Shown one piece after another: positions 11,901 through 24,798 of a stretch of 64,000 nt of DNA. The notes under the pieces were generated by a model that made no database searches, had not been told where the DNA came from, and saw only the letters and a list, made by a program, of their open reading frames with translations. Within the stretch, counting starts at the first letter, position 1, and every line of letters begins with the position of its first letter. Source of the stretch: Dioscorea cayenensis subsp. rotundata (Eukaryota; Streptophyta; Magnoliopsida; Dioscoreales; Dioscoreaceae); NCBI RefSeq assembly GCF_009730915.1, contig NC_052482.1, forward strand, positions 21,499,912-21,563,911, written 5' to 3'. The translations under genes were made by a program, and so were the position numbers.

Positions 11901-12630
11901 CTCGTTTTGTAGAGCGACAAACCATATCAAACGAAAGCGGGAAATGTACATTATAAATATTACACAAATCATAACTAATCGAAAAACTATTTCGATAGTG
12001 TATACATACTGAAAATGCAAAACAAAAACAAAACCCTAGCCGAGAAATCTCCTGCAGACTAACAAAACCCCAGTGAGAAATCCCTCAGGACTTGATATCT
12101 TCCAACAAAAAGCAGGGAGCACAAAACAAAAACCAGAAAAATCTTTCTTTTATATGAGCAGCTTAACATAAAACCATACTCAATACCTTAGATTGCAGAC
12201 TCGATGAAATGCCAACTAGTCATGCGGGGGACTTCTCCTTGAGATACGGGTGGAAAGGGAAAAGTCGATGAAATGCCAATTACGGAGAGCTGCACGTAGA
12301 GACAACTTCGAGACGACTTGAAATGGAAAAAGTCGAAGACGTGAGTTGAGAAAAAGCAATTAAACTGGCTCCAATAAATTGCCTCTCAAGGGTTACCCTC
12401 ACGGAAAACCCCCACTTCCTCTCAAATCGCCGAGATGGGCTGCAGCCACGACTCCCCACTGAAGGGCATTTTCGGTCAAAAATTTGAAACTCACTCCGTT
12501 CACATCCGTTCTGAGGGTTTGGGGTTTGAAAAAGCATGACTTTTAAAAGGAGGGTTTTTGGGGATTGCAAAACTAACGGGGTGTTTTTGGCAATTTTACA
12601 AACTTAAAGGGTTTTTTTGGCAATTTCCAC

Positions 12631-12639
12631 TTAAATTAA
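12631..12639. repeat. Right target-site duplication of the MULE (TTAAATTAA)
   Basis: Exact copy of 3082-3090, directly after the right terminus that ends GGCAATTTCCAC. Confidence 0.75.
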
Positions 12640-12689
12640 TGATTTTCAATAAATGTTGAAGTTTTTTTAGAATATTATTCATTAAAGTC

Positions 12690-13683
12690 CCCCGCGTTGC
12701 CAAACAACGAGCTCGATCCTTCGCTTCTCCCGATGATCCTGTGAAGCCGCTGCAAAACCCTAATCCCATCTCGTTTGTTTCTTCTCGATCTTGTGAATTT
12801 TCAATTTCTTTGTTCATTTGTTCCTATTATGTTGCATTTGGATTTCGCATTATGGTTTTCTCTATATCTTAGGGTTTTTTTTTTTGGGAATAAATGATTG
12901 ATGTGTTTTTGATTTATTATTTTGTCTTGATTTTTGTTCTGTGATGTTTTGTTCTTTAATTTCTCTGTTGGATTGAAATCTCTAATCACAAATTGTTGCC
13001 ATTGCTGTAATTTTTTTAGTTAGGTCAAGTGGATTTTAGTTTATCAAATAGAAGCTATCTGTTTGTTGAACTACATTGTGTGCCTGAACTGATGATCCCT
13101 GGTAAATTCATGATATAGTTTTTGTGTGAATTGCATGTATTATCTATCAATTACTGTGCCCTAGATGCTCAGAATGTTAGAAATCTTGTTCATTATCCTG
13201 AAGTTTTCTAAAATTAGGTTTTTTTAATTTATAAACATTTAGCCTGTCAAGTAATGCAGACTACATTTGTTGCTAAGAGTCCATTAGAACATTATTCTGT
13301 GTAAGGCCAACCACTAGAAACAAGCTATGGTTGAATACTTGAATGGAGTTCATAGTCTCAGATAGTTATCGTCAAGTGAAGTTTTTTTTTTTTTTTCTTG
13401 ATTTTAGAATTTTCCTTGTGAGCTGTGATGAGTGGCATTGAGTATAAGAATTCTTTTGGTGGCGGGATTCTATTGTTTCTTCTCGTTTTAAAATGAATTA
13501 TAATTCATTGTTTGGTGATATCAGCCTTTTTCTTATTCTTGCCTCAACTGATTTTAAATTTTCACCTTTAAACCGATTCTAAGTTGCTCACCTCAACTTA
13601 AGTGTGTTACTTTTTATCTGCTTGTAGACACCACACTTCACTTAGTGTTCTATTGAAAATCATTCTGTCTTTATTCATTTCAG
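12690..13683 (+). other. Probable 5' leader exon and leader intron of the XS-domain gene
   Basis: A pyrimidine-rich, GC-higher stretch at about 12690-12830 (GCAAAACCCTAATCCCATC, then TTTCTTCTCGATCTTGTG) looks like a 5' UTR. It is followed by an AT-rich intron-like stretch ending in the acceptor CATTTCAG at 13683, just 13 bases before the ATG. The exact donor is not certain. The MULE ends at 12630, only about 60 bases upstream. Confidence 0.5.
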
Positions 13684-13696
13684 AACACTTGATTTG

Positions 13697-14968
13697 ATGG
13701 ATTATAGTTCAGAAGAATCATCTGACCTCAGTGATTCTGAGGTAGATGAGTACGAGGCCAGATCTTATCTGAACATGAAAACGGGGAATACTAAAGTAAA
13801 AAGATCATCCGGCATCTATAGATGCCCGTTCTGCGTGGGGAAAAAGAAACTAGTATACAGTTACAAGGATTTACTTCAACATGCCATTGGAGTTGGTTCC
13901 TCAAATCGAAGTGGAAAAGTGAAGGCCAACCACCGGGCAATGGCAAAGTATATGAAAACTGATCTTTCTGAGGCAGTGCCCTTAATACCACATTTGGTGA
14001 ATGAAGAGAAACCTCCTCTTCCTATTCCCAAGCAAGATAATCAATTTGTTTGGCCCTGGAATGGCATCATAGTTAATATTCCAACTGAGTGGAAGGATGG
14101 GCAACTGGTTGGTGATAGTGCAAGTCGGCTAAAAGAGAGTCTATCTAGATTTAATCCTGTCAGAGTTGTAACCTTGTGGGATGCCAAAGGCCATACTGGA
14201 ACTGCGATTGTGGACTTTGGTAGGGACTGGGCTGGATTTAAGGATGCTATGGCATTTGAAGGTCATCTTGAAAGCCAAAACCTTGGTAAAAAAGACTGGT
14301 GTGAAGCTGGAACCAAAAGTTCAAACATTTATGGATGGGTTGCACGAGCGGATGATTATGTTGCTATTGATCCCATTGGGAAGCATTTACATAAAAAAGG
14401 CGAACTGAAAACTGTTGTTGACCTTGCAGAAGAAGAGTCTAGGAAAATGGAAAAACTTGTGGCATACATGAAAGACCAACTTGAGGCTAAGTCCAGACAA
14501 TTAAAAGAGTTGGAGTTGAAATACCAAGAGGTTGATACTTGCTGCCAAAAGATGGTGGATAAATTGTACCTGACACATCAGGCTTACAATGAAGGTGTGT
14601 AATTTTGGTATTTGCGTGAGTTTATTATATGAATGATACTGAAATTCGCTGTTGTTTGGATTTTGATATGAACTTGATTGAACATTAATCCCGTTGCCAT
14701 CCTTTGATATGAACCTGTAATTCTTTGGTATCATTTTTGCTTTAACTTATGACTGCGGCCCCAATTTTTCTATTGTTTTAATACCATTTGTCAATAAGGA
14801 AAATGAGAACTTTTTTTTTTCCTCTAAACTCGATGCTTTCTGCATGTTTCTTCAGAAATACAATTAAACCAGTGGCTTGCTCAGGAGAACTCAATCCAGT
14901 CCTCTGATAGTAATGTCAACAAGAAGGTTGCACTGCCTGCTTCACCAGCACAATATCAAGCAGAATGA
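13697..14968 (+). CDS. Short FDM/IDN2-like XS-domain protein
   Basis: Member of the XS-domain family (SGS3, IDN2, FDM), which binds double-stranded RNA and acts in RNA-directed DNA methylation in the nucleus (known for the family). Exon 1 is 13697-14594 and exon 2 is 14856-14968, joined in frame, giving about 336 residues. Visible: acidic N-terminus; zf-XS zinc finger YRCPFCVGKKKLVYSYKDLL with the following QHAIGVG (residues about 42-70); XS domain from FVWPWNGIIVNIP to ESQNLGKKDW (about 117-200); then a charged helix starting the coiled coil (EESRKMEKLVAYMKDQL, LKELELKYQEVD). It then stops after a polar tail ending SPAQYQAE. Full-length FDMs run to about 600-650 residues with a long coiled coil and an XH domain; both are missing here and I see no XH sequence downstream. 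ATG chosen because the next upstream in-frame codon is TTG. Confidence 0.88.
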
Positions 14969-16755
14969 CAGAGGTATTTCGCAAGTAAAAATTTTGAAAT
15001 TCAAAAGAAGCTTTATCACTGATGTGTGTTTAATAGTCATAACATCTTGAAAAAGCCTGATATTCTTTTTAATTTCCAACTTGAACCAGGTTTTCCAATA
15101 TGAGCAGAGTTAAGAGTCCACATGTTTGAGCTTTTCCCAAGTCATGCTGTGTGTTCTATCACTTATATTTCCCTCTTCCTGCTACTATTGGGCTCTATTT
15201 TGTTGCATGACACTGAGTGCCAACTGACTAGTATTGTAGTTGATGAAACTCTCTCTTGCTTACTGCCAAATATCTAGTTTTGTTATATATGCCTATGTTT
15301 GTTATATACTCAAATCAAATTTACTCTTGTTAAAAAAAGTCTGTAGTCACACGGACACCCCATCTAACCATGAAAAGGACCACCTCAACATGGAAACAGT
15401 ACATGGCTAAGAAGAAAGGCGTAGGGTAAGTTGTTGTCCTATAACACAACCAATATTAAATGGAAAATTTAATACCAATTGAAAGTATCAATTTTTGCAG
15501 TGTCCCTTAGATTCTTGAACAAAGGGAACATGAGAATCAAATTACATGTACTCTTTTGATTAATGATGTTAGCTTCAACCGGCAGCCTATTATTTTTGGT
15601 GTTTGCTATGTGCTATGTGTACTCTAATAGAAGGTAGATGCAAATGACGTAGTGTTGGCCTGCTTTGGCTTTTACAGCAATGAATTGATTGATGAAATGA
15701 AGTTTTAGAACCGCACGCGTCTTGCCTTGGATTCCATGGCCATCAGCTCTTTTACTTTTGGTAAGGTTTTTCTTAAGCTTCTTCTCATGGTCTCTCATTG
15801 GTTTCCCAGCTTTAGAGGACCAGAGCCTCACCAGATTTGTCGGTTAATTTTTAATTCATTTCATTTATTTAAACCTTTTTGCAATAAAATGTTAATACAG
15901 AATAATAAAATCCAGTTCTTTTATATATATATAAATAATTTAAATAGTTATCTATTTTTTCGCGTGTTTCTTGTGTTATTGGACTCAGGTGATCATATGG
16001 CTTATAATATAATGAGCTACATATAAATATCGTTGTTGTTAACTCTATGAGTTTGGATGATTTTATTATAACAAAAACTAAATATAAAAAATTAAGTTAT
16101 AAATTTTTAAAACATAATGATTGAAACAAAAACACACAAAAAATTTAAAAAAATATTTAAATTATTTATTTATACATTAAAGTATATAACCACTCCGCAG
16201 TGACAACAATGACAATTACAAATCTATTACAAATAACAGTATTACCACAAAATAATAAATCACACAAAAAATAAATTATAAAAAGCCATTAAAAACATAG
16301 GCCATATATATATATATATATATATTATAAATCTCAAATTACACAATTACTTCAGAGGACTTCACCAATTACAACGTAGTAGTAGTAGTACATCAAATAT
16401 ATCAGTAACAACAACAACAACAAAAGTAAAAAGACCACACAAGTTAAGCTGCGGGCCACCAGCTGTTAATTCAAACACAGCAACAGTGCAGCCACTTCAG
16501 CACACACAAACCCAAACCAAAACCAGTCAAACATAATAACAACCTCACCATCTTTCTTTTTCACTCTCTTTTTTCACTTTCACGACTATCAAAACTCTCC
16601 CTAAAATCACACATAAAAACCATCAATCCTACGCTACCACTAGAGACTAGAGACACCTTTTAAAAACTTTGGCGCCAAATACACTAAATAAATACTCAAT
16701 AAATTTTAAAAAAAGCGGGAACTTGAAAAATAAAATAAAAAGTTGGTAATTTTCT
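14969..16755. other. 3' UTR of the XS gene and intergenic DNA
   Basis: No XH-domain or coiled-coil exon is found downstream of the stop. AT-rich DNA from 15850 carries (TA)n at about 16308-16325 and a (GTA)n run near 16379. Immediately left of the expansin stop is an A-rich stretch, probably its 3' UTR on the minus strand. Confidence 0.5.
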
Positions 16756-17727
16756 TCAAACCCTGAAGTTTTTTCCGGAAAATGTTTGCCCGAATTGCCA
16801 GTTCGCCGGAACGATGTTCCAGGAGGTGGTGGTAAGGCGATCGCTGGCAGTGACGCGGAACGAGATGGATTGGCCGACGAGCACGGCGTTGGACTGCCAG
16901 TTTTGTCCCCAGTTGCGTGACATCGGCATCCACTCCGTGCGTGACCCCTTCACGCTTACCTTAACGATATCGCCGGCGCCGGCGACGTTCGTTATCAGTA
17001 CCAAATTGAAGTACTTGAATCCGTTAATAGTGAACCGAATTCCCCCTGGTTTCTTGCACGGCACCCTGCGAATGGCATTGTTGAGTAAATAGATGAAGAT
17101 CAAATGGGCATAGATGTAAATTTGGTAAGCTATGGAGGTGTACCGGCGGTAAGAGACGGGGACGATGCCGGCGCGGTACTGAGCGAGCTTGAGAAACATC
17201 GGCATAGCGAGATCGAAGTGCGGTCTTGGGGGGTTACACCAACCACCATTATCGGAAGGAAGGGCGTAATTAGGCGGGCAAAAGTTGGTAGCGGTGATGA
17301 AGATGGACGGACTTCCAGGATGACACCATTCCGGATCATTAGCGCATTTGATCTCAAAGCAAGCACCACAGCTCAACCCGGAGTTGAACAACGCCGTACT
17401 CAACGCCGCCGTCTCAACGCCATACCCCTGGCTGTAGAGATTCCCATACCCGCACGCCCCTCCTGTTCCCAAACAACCAACCAAAACCCTAATCTCAGAT
17501 CTCGCTAACCTACTCCGGTGGTTCAATTGGAGAATGTGGGTATAAATTAAGGTAAAATTAGCAAGGATAAACGTACCCATTGTGCCAGAGGCGTCCCCGC
17601 CGCCGTAGAACGTTGCGTGAGCGCTCTGCCAGGATCCGCCGGTGTAAACCCCCGGAATGCGTGCGCTTCCCGGCACTACCATGATCGAAAGCAAGGGAAT
17701 CACGGCCGCAACGCAGAGGACCGCCAT
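16756..17727 (-). CDS. Alpha-expansin
   Basis: Secreted cell-wall protein that loosens cellulose-xyloglucan contacts without hydrolysis during growth (known for the family). Three exons on the minus strand (17727-17577, 17462-17144, 17065-16756) give 259 residues, the usual EXPA length, with the two introns at the conserved alpha-expansin positions. Visible: hydrophobic signal peptide ([18 protein letters not shown]); N-terminal domain with [20 protein letters not shown] and eight cysteines; the alpha-type insertion [13 protein letters not shown] including the HFD motif; [13 protein letters not shown]; and the C-terminal grass-pollen-like domain with the aromatic residues [17 protein letters not shown] and [16 protein letters not shown]. 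No defect seen. The exact EXPA number is not assignable from sequence alone. Confidence 0.96.
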   Translation of the reverse strand: MAVLCVAAVIPLLSIMVVPGSARIPGVYTGGSWQSAHATFYGGGDASGTMGTFILANFTLIYTHILQLNHRSRLARSEIRVLVGCLGTGGACGYGNLYSQGYGVETAALSTALFNSGLSCGACFEIKCANDPEWCHPGSPSIFITATNFCPPNYALPSDNGGWCNPPRPHFDLAMPMFLKLAQYRAGIVPVSYRRYTSIAYQIYIYAHLIFIYLLNNAIRRVPCKKPGGIRFTINGFKYFNLVLITNVAGAGDIVKVSVKGSRTEWMPMSRNWGQNWQSNAVLVGQSISFRVTASDRLTTTSWNIVPANWQFGQTFSGKNFRV

Positions 17728-17804
17728 TGGAGAGAGAGATGAAGCTCTAGGGCTCGTGATGGAGGGAAAGAAGACGATGAGAACGAAGGAGAGAAGAAGG
17801 TGGG

Positions 17805-17815
17805 GGTATTTATGG
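17805..17815 (-). promoter_or_regulatory. Possible TATA box of the expansin gene
   Basis: On the minus strand the sequence reads CCATAAATACC about 80 bases upstream of the expansin ATG, which would give a leader of roughly 45-50 bases. Position and composition fit; there is no direct evidence of use. Confidence 0.4.
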
Positions 17816-20164
17816 ATGGTTCGTGGGGTTGTCTATCGATCTTTAGTTGAAACGCATCGCATAATAGACTTCATGCGACGGAATCTCAACCGTTCAATCT
17901 GCTTTGAGATTGGGCTCTCTTTTGGTTTTTACGGTCAGGATTTATATTTTAGTTAACGGCTGGAATGGTGGTTTAGATGCATCGAGATTTAATCATGGGT
18001 GATGATGAGAAGTAGAGGGTCTATATTGGTAGCTTTGCTTCGATTGCAAGTTGCTTTATTATCAACGGTCCAGATTTTCTCACGATTTTATGGTACTAAA
18101 TTTAGCTAAAAGCCAAAGGCTTATAATTGTTTAAAAAAGGACCCATATATAATTTAATATATAAATAATAATTATTATTATAATAATAAAATGAAACTAA
18201 CTAGCCATGTTGGGAGGGACCCACATTGGGCCTAGAATCCGACGGTCCACGGTTGGCTATTCCTAACCGTACATCAAGTGGTGGACCCGCGTTAGGCCCG
18301 GCCCATATCGTGTTCTATATATATATATATTTTTTAAATGTTCTTTGGTTCAACTTGGGTGTGGTTTGATAGAATAATTCATGGGCATAATAAATATTTG
18401 AATAATTGAGTATTTATGTGGAACCGTTTTCATTCATTTTTTTTTTGTTTTTGTTTTCATTCATCTCTGCATATTAGCTTGAGCTAGAAATCAACTCAAT
18501 TATCCTAATTTAAGATTTATATCATTTTAATTTTAGAAATGGAATATTTTGTAAAGGCAATTTCAAAATGGACAAAAAAAATGTGAAAAATAAAAAGAAG
18601 AGAGAAAAACATGTTAGGCAATATGTTTCTTATAATACTTGTTTTTTCCCCTTGATGTTATTGATGATTTTTCTTCCAATAATTCTACACTCATAATATA
18701 ATGTTTGTCTAGGGGAATAAGAATTGCATGTGAATATGTATCCAATCCTGCTTGCATGTGAGAAAAAAAATTACAAGTTTGTCTTTCAAGGTTTCATGTA
18801 TAATCTTACTTTAGTGAGCAATTGTAATTAGATAAAAAAGTAGGATGCCCTTTTGTTATAGGTTTTATTCTCATGTGTTATTTATGCTATGTTCCAAAAG
18901 TATATTCATTCAAAATAGTTTCAATTAAATACCATATTAAAGACCCCCTAACACTCTGAATTTTGAATAGTCATAATCACGTTTATAATTCTGTGTGATT
19001 TTTTTTAATAAAATAAATAAATCACAGATTTATGGTTCTGTGTGACCTCAACTCTAGTGTTGTATAATGTATTTATCCATTTTTTTTTATTTTTTATTTT
19101 ATATATTTGATATCTAATTTTATCATTATTGTGTTTGAACACATATTGGATGATTTATTTTTTTCAAAAAAAAAAATTATCATCATCAAACTAAAAGTTA
19201 TACAAAATTGAACTCTACCCAGCACAACATGTTTAAATCAGGAGTTAAAAAATAATAATAATGGCATAAAGTTATCTTGATTTACTTATGTGTATTTTAG
19301 AATTGTATCATATATTAAATTTATTTAAAAAATGCTGGTATATGCATCTCCCTATTTTAAACCAAATTAAAACATGCTCTATATATGGCCAAACAATCAA
19401 ATTGAATTCATGGTCAGTACATTTCTGTCACATTTAATAATATTTCCAACAATTATTTTTTTTAAAAAATTAATATTATAAATTATTATTTAAAATATTA
19501 AACATTTGGGCAGTGAAATAAAAAGAGCCAGTGAGTACAAGAAAGAACCCAACCAAATAAAGCAATTTGATTGGACTTGGTCGGATGGGAAAACGCCATT
19601 CATTGGGAATACACATTAACACGTGGCGGCTTCTAATAAGACGAGCCTGAAAAGCTTTCCATTAGCCCATCACTTTAACCATGTGACCCGAATAATTCAT
19701 TAGCCATAGCCTAGCCTTGTTTTTCTAGACCCTATTCTCATTTGTCAATCCTTTTTTCCCAAAAATAAATAAATAAATAATAAAAATTCATGTTATTGAA
19801 AACAAATATAAAATATTAGAATTAATCTATTTTTTTTTTTTTGTTCATTCTAAGATCATCATCTACCGGCTGTTATTAATGTAGTTCTCTCTTCTTTAAT
19901 TTCATAATTATTAACTATAGTGACCAGTTGATCTAACGGCCATGCCATTGTATAAATATCTATAAATTTCAAATCTATAATCTAGAGACATCCGCAAATA
20001 TGTAAATGTTCATCAATGTTGGCCTAGCTAATGTGTAAATGTTCATTAATTTCAATTACTGTTCATCAATATTAGTCGTTGGATCGAGATCCAACGGCTA
20101 ATAATGAACGTCCATAGATTTTTTATTAATGGGCATTCATAGATGAATGATCCTCATATATGTA

Positions 20165-20205
<41 letters not shown>

Positions 20206-21052
20206 AAACATTTATTAAAAGAAATATAGATGGACACAAGTGGCGAAACTTTGTTTAGAATGTCATCAATGGGATCAATATCCAGGTTTGGTCTGTAACT
20301 TTATACTGAAATTGCCTGCTGTGAAGACATAAGGATGATTAGAACGTAAGAAAAAACAAGCATGCATGTCATGCATGTCGGTTTATAAGCTGATCATATT
20401 ATTAGATTAACATCATTTTGTCTGTTCTGCTTGCAAATATACACACAAAGTCTATAAAAAAAAAAATGTAATTAAGAGTAACAGAATGGATTAAAAATCT
20501 AAATTGAATACAAAAAAAAAAGCAATTGGACACATTGGATGGACCACATTTGGGCAATCAAGTTCAAACAATTAAACAAAGCAAACACTGGTTGCAAATA
20601 GTCAAATGTTGGGGCCATGGAGTTCTAAAGTTTGGCCTACAAACACATGATTAAGTATCACTTCAGTTAGACGCTGGTGAGATATCAAATCTTATGATGG
20701 CTCAACTGCCAAAGAAAGTAAAGTGAAATGGTTGCCTTAATGCAGCAAAATGCTTTTTGTTGATTCACATTGTCAAGGAAAAGCATTGAGAACATGTCAT
20801 GAAGAACAATGAAGAACACTAAACAGGTTCTGGTCCCATTTTCATTATATATATATATATATAATTGGCATCAATTGACAGGATTAACAACACACCGACT
20901 ATTGAAGTTAAAGAAAAGTCATGGCACGTAATGAATAAGATGTACTGAGAAGCAACTAAATAGTTTTCATACAGTAAAACAGGTAATGTAGTGTATATTG
21001 AAGGATTGCATAAAGAATAAGGAAACCTGAAGATGTACAAGAGTGATGCAAC
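17816..21052. other. Gene-free intergenic DNA
   Basis: About 3.2 kb of AT-rich DNA between the divergently placed expansin promoter and the rhomboid 3' end. It holds a long (TA)n at about 20168-20202, a short one near 20848, and one good hairpin (listed separately). I see no coding sequence supported by family motifs. Confidence 0.5.
20071..20102. repeat. Hairpin, 15-bp arms
   Basis: ATTAGTCGTTGGATC and GATCCAACGGCTAAT are near-perfect inverted copies (one G/A difference) separated by two bases. The surrounding GTTCATTAAT and CATTCATAGATGAATG repeats suggest a small degenerate MITE, but I cannot define its ends. Confidence 0.55.
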
Positions 21053-23709
21053 TCAAGTGCAAAGCTGGTAACATAGCTCATTTATCTGGCTCTCAGTTGT
21101 ATTAGATAATGAGTAGATTTTGGTTGTTCCACTGGAGTCGCATGTCAAGTTCAAGCGATTTGCAGTTTGAATTACCTGCAAAGGTGCAGTGTGTAAAAAT
21201 CAAATTAAGTTCCAGGATTAATTTCGTAGGAAACAACAAATGACTTGAGACAACACGAACAAATCATGTTCCACAAGCACTTGTCATTTCTTTTTTTTTT
21301 TTATTTATTTATTAGACAACCAATGAACGCAAAAGATTGAGCATTTTACCGTGCAGAATGAAGACTGTGCCTTGCAACTCCATTTTGAGGTGGGGACACA
21401 ACTCAAGTAGTGGCACCATGAGCAATGCTTGTTCGCATCAACCCCTCGGAAAAGCATAACCAGGCCGACGGTGAACCTGCAAAGACAAGAATCAGAATAA
21501 ATACAACATCAGTTGAGCAATGAATCAGATAGACCAGCGAAAGACTAACCCGGAGATTAATAGGAAGGCAGCCATTATCCACAATATGTACTGATATTTC
21601 TTGTGCTTGCGTCTAACTGAACCAGGAGGATATCCAAGAGAGGCATGCTTTCTGCTAACCCATCCAAACTGAGGACGAATTAGAAAGACAAACCCAAGAA
21701 GGAAGCCTGAAATAAATCCTCCGATATGAGCAAAGTTGTCCACATGGGGGAGGATCCCAACAGCCAAGTTAACTACTACTATGAACACCAGGGTAAACAG
21801 TGCTGCAAACTGCGATTAAAGAAAATTAAAGAGCAGAACAAGAGATGATCAAATGAATAAGTTTGAAGGCTAGAAATACGTTATTATTGCCTAAATCTTA
21901 CATAAATGAAAATCTTTTCTCAGTACCTTATTTACATAAATCGTCCAGTTTGTTATGAGTTCTGATAGCATGGCTCCTAGCAATCCGAAAAGAGCACCTG
22001 AAGCACCAACTGAGATAGAGCCTTGTAAAAATAGAGCAGACATCACAGACCCACCAAGCCCAGAGATAAGATAGAGCAGCCCGATTCTTACTGCAAGAAC
22101 AAGTAACTTTTAAGTTCTGAAACCAAAACAAAAAATAAAAATAATTCTAACTAGACAGTCACAATTTGAATTGCCGAAACAGCTGAATACACTGAATAAT
22201 CAGAAAGCAACAACCTCTAGATGGAGCTCAAGGTGCTACATAAACAGGTATATTAATGATAACAATACTAATACTATGATCAAGTAAAGAAGGTAATGAG
22301 TTATGTAAGAGTACAGATGGCATTGAACACATTCTAAAAGCTTCCTGTGTAAAACAAAGATATTTTACACAAGCTGAACATAATTGTGCATGTGACATAC
22401 TAAGACACATAAAAGTTTCAAGGTTAGTTTCCAAAAGAATCTACTCTACGCTTAAGCTGCAAAAATGGGCATGAAAAGGATACCATATAAGGTGGAAAAA
22501 AGGCAAATGAAAGCACCAATTTCCATTTCTTGCCCCTAGCCTTCTAGTCGAAAAGCAGATAAACCAGAGGAATAAAAAAACATACTAAAGTTCATGCAGG
22601 TACAAACGCAGAAGAAAGCATTTTAAGGGACATGACGTAAATTCATTATCCTTTATATATAACTTCAAATATCAAATTTTCAAGTAACATAAAAAGAATC
22701 ATTCTACAGTTGATCAGCTACATACCAAACCCAAATTCTTGCTCAAGACGAATTCCAATAAATAAAAGGCTCAACATATTGGCAAGTATATGAACAACGC
22801 CACCATGCAGCCAAATGCAAGTGACTAGCCGCCACCCTTGATGCCTTTTGACCACATTAGAATAATATAAACCCCCCATCTTCAGTAGCCTGATGCATTA
22901 AGCAGAGATACACAACTTAGAAATCCTAGCACATGATTGTTCAAGCACAACCAAAACTTCCAGTATTGCCAAAGGAGAAGCAAGACAAAGCAGACTACTG
23001 AATGAAGCAAGTCAAAGGTACAGTTTTGTAACTACAGTATCTGTGTATCAAATTAAAAATCTCAACAACTTTCACTTCCCATCACTTGATTATACTCAGT
23101 CAAGCCACATTGCGCAAATATGGGATTAGATTAGTATGCCCATATAATAAATTATCATCATATGAGGTCTCATTGAAAAGTTCAAGTATCAGCAATGTGA
23201 CAAAAGACAAACACGCACATTTAATTAAATAAAACAAATCTCATGAATAATTTACTTCAGCTAGTTTGAAATCACAGTTCCACTCCAAGTCTCCAAATTT
23301 TGGCATCGATTGTTCATTAAACAGCTAGAATCACAAACATCAATAACAAACACGATATAAATAAAATAAAATCATTAAAATTCAGTATAAAAAGGACTAA
23401 CGTGGCGGAGGAGGGGCCGATGAGGGGGTTCTCCTTGAGGCGCTGAAAGGAGAACCTGCCGAGGAATCTAGCGAAGCAAGAGGAGGAGTTCTTAGGGCAA
23501 TTGTTAACGTACATGGTGACAACGAAAACGATGATGTTTACAACGAGGAAGGATGGGATGAGCCAAGGGATCCATCTTTTGAATGGTTGGTGAGACCTCG
23601 TCAACGATGAGGAGCGGTGAGAGGTGGAAGTGGAGGTGCTGATCACCAGCGGGTGGATGGCGTTGTCCCCTCGTCTCTCCGGCGCCGGCGCCGGAGCTCT
23701 GGCCTCCAT
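21053..23709 (-). CDS. Rhomboid-like intramembrane serine protease (plant RBL1/RBL2 type)
   Basis: Multi-pass membrane protease that cuts substrate TM helices, in plants mainly in Golgi/secretory membranes (family knowledge). Six exons on minus (23709-23402, 22889-22726, 22090-21927, 21809-21550, 21476-21350, 21175-21053) join in frame to 381 residues. Visible: cytosolic Ser/Pro-rich N-terminus; first TM ([19 protein letters not shown]); [20 protein letters not shown] with the conserved His and Asn of TM2; [16 protein letters not shown] containing the GxSG catalytic serine; [19 protein letters not shown] with the catalytic histidine; then a C-terminal TM and a cysteine-rich tail ([22 protein letters not shown]). 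The serine-histidine dyad is intact, so activity is likely. The cysteine-rich tail is shared with plant RBL1/2. No defect found. Confidence 0.95.
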
Positions 23710-23863
23710 CGTCGTCCTTCGTGGCTCGGAGAAGAGCTCTCAGGAAAACACCATGAATGGGAATTTGGGAGGGAGCGATGAACTCATTGGATGATGAAAT
23801 TGTTGAAAAATTAATTGGAAGTTTTCATATGAAACCCTGTAAAAATCTCAAATTATATACTTA

Positions 23864-24153
23864 CTCCATTCTAAAATACATGCTATTTAAAAATATTGCA
23901 AAAGAGTTACAGAAAACATTACATTTTTTAAAATTTAAAATAAAAATTAACGAAATTACTAAATTATCTCTGTTTTTGTAACTATATATTTTTTAAAGAC
24001 TATATATATTACTCTTTTTATTTATATAACTTAGGGAATTGAAAATGGGTAAAATTGAAAAAAACGAATAAATATTGTCTTGATATTGTAAAATGATAAC
24101 TATTTTAGAATAAATTTTTTCTTAAAATAACTTGTATTTCCGAATGGAGGGAG
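23864..24153. mobile_element. Stowaway-like MITE (Tc1/mariner type), about 290 bp
   Basis: Begins CTCCATTCTAAAATACATG after a TA and ends ..GTATTTCCGAATGGAGGGAG before a TA. The reverse complement of the right end reads CTCCCTCCATTCGGAAATAC, the classic Stowaway end; the left end has lost the CCT of that motif. The body is AT-rich. The TA target duplication fits. Confidence 0.75.
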
Positions 24154-24798
24154 TAATTATCTAACAAAAGATAAGTAATTTTGAGATTTGCAGGGTGGAT
24201 ATATTTAAAATGAAAATGAGATATTGTTAATTACGTGTAATGAGATGTGCCTTTTATTTATTTATTTATTAAAAAAACATGCTAATTAATTATTAAGTTG
24301 TGGATGTGGTTAAAGAAAAATCAGGCATAAAAATCCATTAACAAGAAGTGCAATACTTTAATTAGTTACTAATATTCAATGCAATAAAAAAAAAAGGACT
24401 TTGAAAAATTGGACTTAGGATAGAGTCTCAAGTTTAGGTTATGATACGGTTCACTTAGTCAATTTTGGAGCTAATATGGTTCACCATCCCACCTGCCACA
24501 ATAATCCAATTTTTGACCAAATATGTTGATGTTTAAATGTATAAATATATATACACATGGAATAATCCAATGTTCATATTAAAAGCAAAATCAATTAATT
24601 AAGCAAGATAAGAAATCATTAAATGAATTAGATAAAATGTTGAGGAACATTGTTACAATGTTTAGTACAAGAATTTGACAGTAAAAACAACAATAGAATT
24701 ACAGAAAAGAACAGACATCAAACAATCAGCAACAATTCATCTTTCTTTGTTGTAAGATGAAAACAATCTTTGCTGAAAAAATCAATTGAATCAGATGA

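Larger units (their letters stand above)
3091..12630. mobile_element. Mutator-like element (MULE), about 9.5 kb, decayed, carrying transposase and Ulp1-like protease
   Basis: The ends start AGGGAAAATTAC (left) and, on the reverse strand, GTGGAAATTGCC (right), followed by C-rich and A-rich runs typical of plant MULE termini. The two termini are only weakly similar, so the inverted repeats are diverged or nearly lost. A perfect 9-bp direct repeat TTAAATTAA flanks the element (3082-3090 and 12631-12639); nine bases is the MULE target-site length. Inside are a MuDR/MURA-type transposase relic on + and a C48 (Ulp1-like) peptidase relic on -, pointing at each other, plus degenerate TTTAAAC-rich spacers and an internal duplication. 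Both reading frames are broken many times, so the element is non-autonomous now. MULEs carrying Ulp1-like genes (KI/Kaonashi type) are known in plants; membership here is inferred from content. Confidence 0.88.

Noticed and set aside
15613-15831. Minus-strand frame of 72 residues with a basic KKLKKNLTKSKRADGHG stretch
   Set aside because: No family recognised, no clear splice partners or promoter, and it lies in the 3' flank of the XS gene; kept only as a note.
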